DNA of 64,000 nucleotides from Pseudomonadota bacterium. GTDB taxonomy: Bacteria > Pseudomonadota > Alphaproteobacteria > Rickettsiales > SXRF01. Below the pieces are notes generated by a model. It was not told the DNA's origin. It worked only from the letters and a program-made list of their open reading frames with translations, and made no database searches. Where the stretch lies: the NCBI GenBank assembly GCA_963205195.1, contig CAUJHR010000020.1:93589-157588 (forward strand), given 5' to 3'. The stretch's first letter is position 1, and each line of letters opens with the position of its first letter. Shown one piece after another: positions 11,080 through 18,716 of the stretch. The position numbers and the translations under genes are program-made.

Positions 11080-12045
11080 TTATCTGCCTTGCGTAAACCC
11101 AAGCCCTAAATTAGGCACTAAAGGTGCAGTCGGAGAGCTATATTTTTTTTGTGTTTGGCCTGAGATTTCAGCAGATTTAGCTTGTTTTGCGAGGTCTTCC
11201 ATTATTTTTTGATCCAATATCTGCTTAACCTTGGTAGCGGATAATTCCCCATCAACAAGCTCTGATAATGACCTGCCTGATTCTTCGATTTTTTTATGCA
11301 ATATGCCGACCCATTCTTTAGGAGTGACATTACGCTCATCAAGATTCATTTCATTTAGGATATTATCAATTTTCATCCTACTGCTTGCGCTAAAATTTTT
11401 GCCATCCAGATATTCATAGATAGCTTTTGCTTCATTAAACCTTTCCAATTTGCCTGATTCCCTTGAAACAATTGCTTTAAGTTTCTTATCCATTTCTTCG
11501 GCACTTATTTTAATCTTGGGATTGGCATTAAGTTCAGATAAGTCCTTGCCTATATCCGCCAAATCTCCACGGATAGATTTTTCCATATGCTCCGGGCTTA
11601 TAAGTATAACTCCGTTACTTAAGTCGGAAAAATTCTGGCGTACCCTTTTCAATTGCTGAATGACAGTGTGCTTGGTCAGATCATCATCCATCTTTTTATC
11701 AAGTTTCTGCCCAACAGCAGACATATCTTCGCGAATACGGTTAGCCATAAATACAGGACTTACATGAATATCCCCAGCTTTTAATTTTTTTAGCTGATCT
11801 TTACTGTCGGCATACTGAAGCTTAATGGTTGCAGTTACTAATTCTAATTCCATTTCCCTTTCGCTTTTACCTTCACGTGAAAGAGCAGAAACATTCTGCT
11901 TAATATCTTTCAACATGCTCCTGATTTTATCAGACATGCCTTTTGCTGTGCTGAACCCAGAATGATCACCAGCTTGCAGGCGTGAAAACAGTTTTCTTGC
12001 CTCCTCAATTTCATCAATAATTACGGGGTTTGTCGAAGAATCCAT
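11080..12045 (-). CDS. Unrecognised helical protein with degenerate internal repeats
   Basis: I do not recognise this 321-residue soluble protein. It is highly charged, almost wholly helical in appearance, and has no signal peptide or membrane segment. A weak unit recurs: a Gly after a Leu-rich helix end, a short loop with Ser or Thr, then a Met-containing helix. Examples are KAGDIHVSPVFM (89-100), NGVILISPEHM (144-154), PKIKISAEEM (176-185), KNFSASSRM (216-224), RNVTPKEW (238-245) and DGELSATKV (265-273). The tail (from about 290) is Ser/Pro/Gly-rich. It is convergent with mreB, five bases from its stop. A scaffold or effector-like role is possible but unsupported. Confidence 0.6.
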   Translation of the reverse strand: MDSSTNPVIIDEIEEARKLFSRLQAGDHSGFSTAKGMSDKIRSMLKDIKQNVSALSREGKSEREMELELVTATIKLQYADSKDQLKKLKAGDIHVSPVFMANRIREDMSAVGQKLDKKMDDDLTKHTVIQQLKRVRQNFSDLSNGVILISPEHMEKSIRGDLADIGKDLSELNANPKIKISAEEMDKKLKAIVSRESGKLERFNEAKAIYEYLDGKNFSASSRMKIDNILNEMNLDERNVTPKEWVGILHKKIEESGRSLSELVDGELSATKVKQILDQKIMEDLAKQAKSAEISGQTQKKYSSPTAPLVPNLGLGFTQGR

Positions 12046-12142
12046 AAATCATATCTTTTTTTGTTAAATAGAGAGAAAGTAATAACTATAGCATTTAATA
12101 ATGCAGATTTAAGTTACAGTTAGATGACAAAAAAATAAAAAA

Positions 12143-12166
12143 GCTGTAGCGAAAATTCGCTACAGC
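12143..12166 (-). terminator. Rho-independent terminator after rpoZ
   Basis: GCTGTAGCGAA pairs perfectly with TTCGCTACAGC over a two-base loop. Read on the minus strand the hairpin is followed by TTTTTTATTTTTTT, a strong terminator 39 bp beyond the rpoZ stop. Confidence 0.85.
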
Positions 12167-12204
12167 CTGAAAATTTAGTAAAAATGCGTATTATTACTGC
12201 CTAA

Positions 12205-12597
12205 TTAATCGTCAGCTTCAATATTCTCTTCACCAAATGACATACCCTCTTCGCTTTCAATGCTAGCTTGAGGTATGTTTATATGAGAAGCAGCATCTTT
12301 AAAGGCTTCTTCTACATCAGCAGGTATTTCTTCGCCTTTGGTGAGTAGTTTCTGGTCAGCAATATCAGAGATCGGGCGCTTGAAGAAGCTCTGGACCAGA
12401 TCTTCATTTATTGTTTGCAAATCAATGGTTTCATCAGCTATTTCGCGCAAAGCAACTACAGAATCCTTGTCGTTATCACGTTCAACAGTGAGCGGATTGC
12501 CGGAAGTTATCTGCTTGGCACGTTGGGACGCAAGCAAAACCAGATCAAAACGGTTAGGCACCTGAATGATGCAATCTTCAACTGTTACGCGTGCCAT
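12205..12597 (-). CDS. rpoZ: RNA polymerase omega subunit
   Basis: The small subunit that stabilises beta' in RNA polymerase. The N-terminal [20 protein letters not shown] and the helix with LASQRAKQI are diagnostic. At 130 aa it is longer than the 91-aa E. coli protein, with an acidic C-terminal extension as in many alphaproteobacteria. It is followed by its own terminator and transcribed divergently from lipA. No spoT/rel gene is adjacent. Confidence 0.95.
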   Translation of the reverse strand: MARVTVEDCIIQVPNRFDLVLLASQRAKQITSGNPLTVERDNDKDSVVALREIADETIDLQTINEDLVQSFFKRPISDIADQKLLTKGEEIPADVEEAFKDAASHINIPQASIESEEGMSFGEENIEADD

Positions 12598-12712
12598 ATG
12601 CTTTGCTCCTTACAATTACTTTATTTTTTGAGAGAGTGGACTTTTATAAGGAAACCCGCTAAAAAGCAAGTAATAAGTTCTTAAGGAAAATTGCAGGTTA
12701 AAACAGGATTTT

Positions 12713-13648
12713 ATGGCTGAAATACACAATATGCTGGAAAAAAACGACAAAAAGCTTCCAAAGCCCGACTGGATAAGGGTTAAAGCCCCGGTTTCACGCG
12801 AATTCCAGTCAACCCGTGATGTGATACATAAATTAAAGCTTAATACGGTCTGCGAAGAAGCCGCCTGCCCGAATATAGGCGAATGCTGGAGCCAGAAACA
12901 TGCGACGGTCATGATAATGGGCGATACCTGCACCCGCGCCTGCGCCTTCTGTAACGTAAAAACTGGCGTTCCCGGAGCGTTAAATCCGCATGAGCCGGAA
13001 AATCTCGCGCAGGCTATCGCTGAACTCAAGCTTAAACATGTGGTGATAACTTCTGTTGACCGCGATGATCTGGAAGATGGTGGAGCCGAGCATTTTGCAC
13101 AGTGTATTTCCGCTATCCGCCGCCGTACCTCCGACACTACAATTGAAGTCCTCACCCCGGATTTCCTGCGTAAGGAACACGGCATTGAAATTGTCGCCAA
13201 AGCGCATCCTGATGTTTACAACCATAATATCGAAACCGTGCCGAGGCTTTATAAAACCATACGTCCCGGCGCACGTTATTTCAATTCACTGCATTTGTTA
13301 AAAAAAGTGAAGGAAATTGATCCTTCGATTTTTACTAAATCAGGAATCATGGTCGGTCTGGGCGAAACCAAAGATGAAGTGCTGCAGGTTATGGATGATC
13401 TGCGCTCGGCGGATGTGGATTTCATGACCATCGGGCAATATCTGCAGCCAACACCCGCGCATGCGCCGCTTGACCGCTATGTTACACCCGATGAATTTGA
13501 ATATTATGCAAGGCAGGCACGCGCCAAGGGTTTCTTGATGGTGGCAAGCTCACCGCTGACCCGCAGCTCATATCATGCCGGGGATGATTTCGCACAGATG
13601 AAAGCGGCACGGGATGCTATGCTAGGTAGAAATGCCCAGCCACGCTGA
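12713..13648 (+). CDS. lipA: Lipoyl synthase
   Basis: A radical-SAM enzyme inserting two sulfur atoms into octanoyl groups on lipoate-dependent complexes. Two [4Fe-4S] clusters are ligated by Cys47/Cys52/Cys58 (auxiliary) and Cys73/Cys77/Cys80 in CTRACAFC. The C-terminal RSSYHAG supplies the auxiliary-cluster serine. At 311 aa the length is normal. AGGA lies just before the ATG. The next gene starts within its last 17 bases. Confidence 0.97.
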   Translation: MAEIHNMLEKNDKKLPKPDWIRVKAPVSREFQSTRDVIHKLKLNTVCEEAACPNIGECWSQKHATVMIMGDTCTRACAFCNVKTGVPGALNPHEPENLAQAIAELKLKHVVITSVDRDDLEDGGAEHFAQCISAIRRRTSDTTIEVLTPDFLRKEHGIEIVAKAHPDVYNHNIETVPRLYKTIRPGARYFNSLHLLKKVKEIDPSIFTKSGIMVGLGETKDEVLQVMDDLRSADVDFMTIGQYLQPTPAHAPLDRYVTPDEFEYYARQARAKGFLMVASSPLTRSSYHAGDDFAQMKAARDAMLGRNAQPR

Positions 13649-14069
13649 ACAGCAATTCTCCCCCTATTCTCCCCAGCAGCTATTTGACATGGTAGCGGAT
13701 GTGGAAAAATACCCGCATTTCCTGCCGTGGTGCCGCGCAGCAAGAGTTATGGAGCGAAAAGATAATGAATTCCTCGGTGAACTTATCATTTCCTTCGCGC
13801 ATATTACCGAAAGCTATACCTCAAAAGTTACATTAAATCCGGAGGCAGGAATTATTGATGTGGCGATGGTGAAAGGGCCATTTGAATATTTGACAAATCA
13901 TTGGAAATTCACGGCTTCTGAAGGCGGAACGATTATAGATTTTGCGCTGGATTTCAAATTCCGCTCAAAAATTCTGGAGAAACTGATAGGCGGGCTTTTT
14001 GGCAAAGCTACCGCCAAAATGGTGGATGCTTTCAACAAGCGGGCAGCCGATCTATACGGGAAAGGTTGA
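13632..14069 (+). CDS. Coq10/RatA-family START-like protein
   Basis: A 145-residue protein of the family that includes yeast Coq10 (ubiquinone binding, needed for respiration) and E. coli RatA. The opening pattern with [19 protein letters not shown] and the C-terminal helix [16 protein letters not shown] are typical. In alphaproteobacteria these genes commonly follow lipA, and the Coq10-like role in quinone function is more likely than the ribosome-association toxin role; this is inference. It overlaps the lipA end by 17 bases. Confidence 0.85.
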   Translation: MPSHAEQQFSPYSPQQLFDMVADVEKYPHFLPWCRAARVMERKDNEFLGELIISFAHITESYTSKVTLNPEAGIIDVAMVKGPFEYLTNHWKFTASEGGTIIDFALDFKFRSKILEKLIGGLFGKATAKMVDAFNKRAADLYGKG

Positions 14070-14095
14070 CAAACAAAGCGGCCTCTGGCATTTGT

Positions 14096-14140
14096 GCTTG
14101 CCCGCCTTAGCTTGTAATCTACGGCGAGGCTTAATATTTT
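14096..14140 (+). terminator. Weak terminator-like hairpin after lipA-coq10 pair
   Basis: GCCCGCC pairs imperfectly (one bulge) with GGCGAGGC over a loop of about 16 bases, followed by TTAATATTTT. The weak stem keeps confidence low. Confidence 0.3.
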
Positions 14141-14172
14141 CTAAGCCTGTTTCACAGGTAAGAAAATCTAAA

Positions 14173-14262
14173 GGACAGGTGGCCGAGTGGTCTAAGGCGC
14201 ACGCCTGGAAAGTGTGTATAGGGGTGACTCTATCGCGGGTTCGAATCCCGCCCTGTCCGCCA
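14173..14262 (+). tRNA. tRNA-Ser (anticodon GGA)
   Basis: A 90-nt class II tRNA: acceptor arm GGACAGG/CCTGTCC, discriminator G and encoded CCA. The anticodon loop CTGGAAA sits on a CACGC/GTGTG stem, then comes a long variable arm and the T-loop GTTCGAATC. The long variable arm and GGA anticodon identify serine (codons TCC/TCT). Confidence 0.97.
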
Positions 14263-14363
14263 TTTAAGCATAAATGCGGCTATTTTAATTAGCCATTAGC
14301 AAATAATTCAATATACATGCTTTAAAATTTTAATTTTTTCTAAGCAACATTTTATATCAATTC

Positions 14364-14396
14364 TGCTAGGTCAGGACGCAGGTGACATACTACCTT
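14364..14396 (+). promoter_or_regulatory. Candidate structured leader / cation riboswitch ahead of nhaA
   Basis: A compact stretch in an otherwise AT-rich leader holds AGGT (14368-14371), then GGACGCAGGTGACAT, then ACCT (14392-14395), which can pair with the first AGGT. The internal AGGTGA (14380-14385) looks like a sequestered purine-rich site. nhaA genes are known to be preceded by the nhaA-I and nhaA-II lithium-responsive RNAs. I could not test the match to either covariance model. Confidence 0.35.
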
Positions 14397-14440
14397 ATTT
14401 GATATATTCTCCTATCTATATCCAACAAATGGAAAATAAT

Positions 14441-15610
14441 ATGCTACCACGTTCTATACGCGAATTTATAAAAACAGAATCTGCAAGCGGCATTGTGATG
14501 ATATCCTTTGCTATATTGGCAATTATATCCGCGAATTCTTCTCTTTCATCATGGTACCAGGATTTCATTTCATGGCCACTAACCCTTGGTTTTGGTGAAT
14601 ATGGCTCTACTGAACCACTGAAAGACTGGGTGAAGGATATATTGATGGTGTTTTTTTTCCTGATTGTGGGAATGGAACTAAAACGCGAAATACGAGAAGG
14701 TTTCCTATCCAAACGCGGACAAGTAATGCTGCCTCTACTTGCCGCAGCAGGCGGTATGGCAGCCCCGGCTGTAATATTCTTTATCCTCAACTATTCACAT
14801 CCTGAAAACATGTCTGGCTGGGCTGTTCCATCGGCAACTGATATAGCATTTGCTTTATGCGTGCTTATGCTGGCTGGTAAAAACATCCCGCCAGCCGCAA
14901 AAATTTTCCTTCTTGCAATTGCAATATTTGATGACCTTGGGGCAATATTGATAATCGCCATATTCTATAATACCTCACTTGCGCTTATACCTTTAATGCT
15001 TGCGTTGCTGGGGTTTGCAATGCTTGCATTGCTTAACCGGAGGAATGTAACATTAATATTCCCATATATGATTATTGGCATATATTTATGGTTCTGCCTT
15101 TATAGCTGTGGAATACACACCACAATAGCGGGGGTAGCGGTGGGTATGGCTATTCCCATGCGTAATAAAAAACCTCCGCACCGCTCACCTTTAAATGATT
15201 CTATTCACTTGCTCCATCCATGGGTGAGCTTCCTTGTGCTTCCTATCTTTGCTTTTACCAGCGCCGGTGTCAGCTTTTCGGGGATCTCCTTCCCAGACAT
15301 CATGCAACCGCTTCCGCTTGGGATTGCGCTTGGCTTATTCCTTGGCAAACAAATCGGGATTTTCGGCACCACATGGATATTGATAAAACTGCGCTTCGCA
15401 AGCAAGCCAGAAGATACAGGATGGATACACCTATACGGGGTTTCAGTTATTGCAGGCATAGGATTCACTATGAGCCTGTTCATAGGATTACTTGCCTTCC
15501 CTGATGAAAAAATGCAGGAAATGGCTAAAATCGGCGTTATTGGTGGATCACTTCTTTCCACTATATGGGGTTTTTTGGTCCTGAGGACTGCATCCCCCAT
15601 AAAAACTTAA
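14441..15610 (+). CDS. nhaA: Na+/H+ antiporter NhaA
   Basis: An inner-membrane antiporter exporting Na+ or Li+ in exchange for protons, with about 12 membrane helices. The ion-site aspartates are present: Asp134 in SATDIAFAL and Asp164/Asp165 in IFDDLGAI. The start is placed at ATG 14441 (MLPRSIREFIK), which gives 389 aa against 388 in E. coli and a family-like N-terminus. In-frame alternatives are ATG 14429 and TTG 14399, and the latter would run through the putative leader structure. Confidence 0.93.
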   Translation: MLPRSIREFIKTESASGIVMISFAILAIISANSSLSSWYQDFISWPLTLGFGEYGSTEPLKDWVKDILMVFFFLIVGMELKREIREGFLSKRGQVMLPLLAAAGGMAAPAVIFFILNYSHPENMSGWAVPSATDIAFALCVLMLAGKNIPPAAKIFLLAIAIFDDLGAILIIAIFYNTSLALIPLMLALLGFAMLALLNRRNVTLIFPYMIIGIYLWFCLYSCGIHTTIAGVAVGMAIPMRNKKPPHRSPLNDSIHLLHPWVSFLVLPIFAFTSAGVSFSGISFPDIMQPLPLGIALGLFLGKQIGIFGTTWILIKLRFASKPEDTGWIHLYGVSVIAGIGFTMSLFIGLLAFPDEKMQEMAKIGVIGGSLLSTIWGFLVLRTASPIKT

Positions 15611-15621
15611 TTTTAAATTAT

Positions 15622-18225
15622 TTAACGCCAATTAGCCGGTAAGAAAGAATGCTCGATCTTATATTCCGATGACATATTATCGTCAGTAATAAGCCACAAG
15701 CCTTTTTCTGAGAGCACTTTATCACGGATATCTTCCAGTTCAAATCTGGCTAGCTTTTCGCGCATTTGTGCATATTTTTCATTATCATTAGCAAATACAA
15801 CCTTGCCATTATCCCAATTGAAGCCCAACAAATTCCTGTTTTTTTCTTCATAGCTCATGGAAAATGGCTGGTCGCTCGCTGCGACCATGCTATGGAACTG
15901 GACAACATGCTTAAATACATGGGCAGCAGTATAAATATTATCGCGGGCTTCGGTAGTATTATAATAAACGATACCGCCATCATTTAAATGCCGTTTACAT
16001 AGCTCAAGGAATTCACGGGAGAGAAGATTGGAAGCATTATTGCGCCAGTAGTATGTTGTATTCATTACTATGGCATCAAAGCGCTCGTCAGGGTGGTTAG
16101 TAAGCCACCTGCGCCCATCATCAATATAATCAATCCATTTAGGGCTTTTCAATAAAGGGGAGATTTCCGGGTATTTCTCAATCATGCCTATATAACCAGG
16201 GTTTATTTCTATGCTTACCATTTTATCTAAAGGCTTATACATGGTAAATACCCTGGCCCATGAACCGCTGCTAAGGCCAATCTCTAATATACGCTTAGGG
16301 TTTGGGTGCAATGCTGCCAGCATATAGGCGCGTGAAATATCGTTACCATCTACTACCGGATCAATATTATATCTGCCATCATATGCTCCATTGCCATAAA
16401 TAATATCGCCCTTTTTTTTCGATTCTACCACAGTAATGATGCCATGGCGATTCTCGCTTATATGCTTAAATCCTCCGTTTTTTATATTGAGCCCCTGAAG
16501 ATTGAATATTATATTTTCGTAAATTACAGGCTGCAATAATAGAGCGCCAGCTATAGCAGCGGCGCATAACACATAATTCCTTAAAGAAACACGTGATAAC
16601 AATGCAATGGCAAAAACAATAATCACACAAACTATTAATATATTTAATCCAAGGTCGAATTCATTAAGCAAAACAAACCCAGTAATTAGTGACCCTGATG
16701 TAGCGCCTATGATATTAAAAAAATATACCCATGATACAGCAAGACCGGACTTATTGCTGCTAACATTGTTTATACCCATCTGGCAAAGCAAAGGGAATAT
16801 CCCTCCAGAAAATAAAGCAAGCAGCCCTATGGCTATGTAACCAACTCCAATCCCTGTAGTCTGGTCGAAAGAAGATATAAGTCCTACCAGGGGCACCGAG
16901 ATATAAGCTGTAACGACCATGAGTATCAAGGAACGGCTTACAAAAACACGTACATCCTTCCCTGCTTCACTCCAACTCTTGGCTTTTAATGAGCCATAAG
17001 CAATCCCAACCAAAAAAACCGCAAGCAAGGTTCCAAATACCTGAGGTAGGTTGGCGGTCATGAAACCTATAATACGAAACCATAATATCTCCAGGCTGAG
17101 CGAGGCATATCCAATTATAGATGATAATAAAAGTGCCATACCGTATGTAAGTCCGCCATTATTTTGGGAAGAGTTTACATTTGCATCTTTATGCTCGTTA
17201 GAAGAATAGTTTCCTTTATTCTGCTTGCAGAAAGACCATACCATATAAGCCGTAGCAATATTGCAAAGGGCTGCTACCGCCAGTGATGATTGCCTGCCCA
17301 ATGCTGTAAACAGCAGCATTACGGTAAGGAATGATGCAAATGCCGAGCCTAAAGTGTTATAGGCGTATAATTTTCCTACCACAGCCCCGAGATTAGGATG
17401 GCGACGGTGCAAATAAGACACCAGCAAAGGCAGTGTACTACCCATAAGTATAGTTGGTAAAGCCAGCAGTGCAAAAGTAACGCCAATAAGAGCCGGCAGT
17501 GAGTCGCGTGGTGTTATTGCGCCTATGGTTTCTATTAGAGGAATACTTAAAACACCAAAAATCGCTATGGCTATTTCCACACCTACAAAATATTCCAAAA
17601 GCCGATTTGGAAAATATTTCTGCACTTGCCCGCCAACCAGAGAGCCGATACCCAAGCCGAACATAAATATAGCAACAATAACCGTTACCGATTCAATGTT
17701 ACTTCCAAAAGTGGTAAATAAAACACGCTGCCATATAACCTGGTATATCAATGCGGCAAAGCCGGAAACAAAGAATAACTCAGGAATAACATCAAGGGAA
17801 TTAAACCAGCGTTCTTTCTGCGGCTTATCAGCCAGCAACCACAGCAGAAATACTTGCTCCAATGCAAATAATATAAAAATAAGCAGTATGAATGATAAAT
17901 ATGGTTTTATGCCAATTAGAACTAGTCCATAAGCAAGAAAGATAGCATAAGTAAACACATGGTATCTGCCAAACAGAGCGGCTGTGCTATCATTAAGCCC
18001 CAGGCGTTGTATTATTTTAATTGTCCTTTTATATAACTCAATGAATATGGTTGGCACCAGAACACAAAACCCTAACCACATTAGCGGAATTAAATTCTGC
18101 TGCTTCGCCATTTTTTCAGCAGAGAACTGTGACTGCCAGAAGCTCATAAGCATTATTCCGACAAATATTCCGAGGATAATTAACGATATAATATGGGAAA
18201 TTTTTAACTTTTCTTCAGTTTTCAT
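15622..18225 (-). CDS. Fused MFS-like membrane protein / SpeE-like methyltransferase-fold protein
   Basis: An 867-residue two-part protein. Residues ~10-560 hold many hydrophobic helices (including PELFFVSGFAALIYQVIWQR), typical of the family annotated as fused MFS/spermidine synthase. Residues ~590-860 form a soluble Rossmann domain with RILEIGLSSGSWARV and SIEINPGYIGMI as the nucleotide or SAM-like site. Where polyamine synthases carry the catalytic Asp in a DSSDP-like motif this protein reads DAIVMNTTYYW, so aminopropyl transfer to make spermidine is doubtful. It is the last of a three-gene operon, six bases after the channel gene. Substrate unknown. Confidence 0.75.
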   Translation of the reverse strand: MKTEEKLKISHIISLIILGIFVGIMLMSFWQSQFSAEKMAKQQNLIPLMWLGFCVLVPTIFIELYKRTIKIIQRLGLNDSTAALFGRYHVFTYAIFLAYGLVLIGIKPYLSFILLIFILFALEQVFLLWLLADKPQKERWFNSLDVIPELFFVSGFAALIYQVIWQRVLFTTFGSNIESVTVIVAIFMFGLGIGSLVGGQVQKYFPNRLLEYFVGVEIAIAIFGVLSIPLIETIGAITPRDSLPALIGVTFALLALPTILMGSTLPLLVSYLHRRHPNLGAVVGKLYAYNTLGSAFASFLTVMLLFTALGRQSSLAVAALCNIATAYMVWSFCKQNKGNYSSNEHKDANVNSSQNNGGLTYGMALLLSSIIGYASLSLEILWFRIIGFMTANLPQVFGTLLAVFLVGIAYGSLKAKSWSEAGKDVRVFVSRSLILMVVTAYISVPLVGLISSFDQTTGIGVGYIAIGLLALFSGGIFPLLCQMGINNVSSNKSGLAVSWVYFFNIIGATSGSLITGFVLLNEFDLGLNILIVCVIIVFAIALLSRVSLRNYVLCAAAIAGALLLQPVIYENIIFNLQGLNIKNGGFKHISENRHGIITVVESKKKGDIIYGNGAYDGRYNIDPVVDGNDISRAYMLAALHPNPKRILEIGLSSGSWARVFTMYKPLDKMVSIEINPGYIGMIEKYPEISPLLKSPKWIDYIDDGRRWLTNHPDERFDAIVMNTTYYWRNNASNLLSREFLELCKRHLNDGGIVYYNTTEARDNIYTAAHVFKHVVQFHSMVAASDQPFSMSYEEKNRNLLGFNWDNGKVVFANDNEKYAQMREKLARFELEDIRDKVLSEKGLWLITDDNMSSEYKIEHSFLPANWR

Positions 18226-18231
18226 TTTACA

Positions 18232-18714
18232 TTAATCTTTATATTCACGAGTTTTACGTTTTGGCTGCTGCCAGAATTTTTCCATAGTAAGGAAAGTAAA
18301 AGAAATCGTCCAGCCTATCATTACCAGACCGTTTAAAACCTCAGCCCCTACCAGCATGCGTATATTATGAGTAGGAACCAAATCTCCAAGCCCAAGGGAA
18401 GTATATGTTGCTGCTGAAAAATAAAGGCAATCAATAAAGCTTTCATAATTAAGGCCGTAAATCCTTGCAGCCCCTACTATGCGCCCAAGCTGGGTATAAT
18501 TCTCGATCAGGAAATAAGCTATGGCATAAACCCATATGCCAACTATATGGGCAAAGAAAATTGGTATACCTACCAGCATTACCCTTAGACGAGGAGTTAT
18601 GCTGAGCGATGGGAGCCTGTTCCATACTTTACTCAAAATTTCATAGGTGGATAGCCATGAAATTAAAATCAATAAAGAGCTTATAAATGAAACCAGGAGA
18701 AAATTTTCAAGCAT
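18232..18714 (-). CDS. Two-pore-helix ion channel protein (K+-channel-like) with altered filter
   Basis: A 160-residue inner-membrane protein with hydrophobic segments near the N-terminus, at about 45-70, and flanking a pore loop. The pore reads TYTSLGLGDLVP, aligning to the K+ channel signature TATTVGYGDLYP with Ser, Leu and Leu replacing Thr, Val and Tyr. It belongs to the Ion_trans_2 type but selectivity for K+ is uncertain. No ligand-binding domain is attached. It is encoded two bases after a hybrid histidine kinase, suggesting a joint operon. Confidence 0.75.
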   Translation of the reverse strand: MLENFLLVSFISSLLILISWLSTYEILSKVWNRLPSLSITPRLRVMLVGIPIFFAHIVGIWVYAIAYFLIENYTQLGRIVGAARIYGLNYESFIDCLYFSAATYTSLGLGDLVPTHNIRMLVGAEVLNGLVMIGWTISFTFLTMEKFWQQPKRKTREYKD

Positions 18715-18716
18715 AG

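Noticed and set aside
14143-14160. CCTGT-TTC-ACAGG hairpin upstream of tRNA-Ser as a terminator
   Set aside because: Five-base stem only and no T-run after it.
14399-14440. nhaA start at TTG 14399
   Set aside because: It would add residues foreign to NhaA and lie next to the putative leader structure; ATG 14441 gives the family length.
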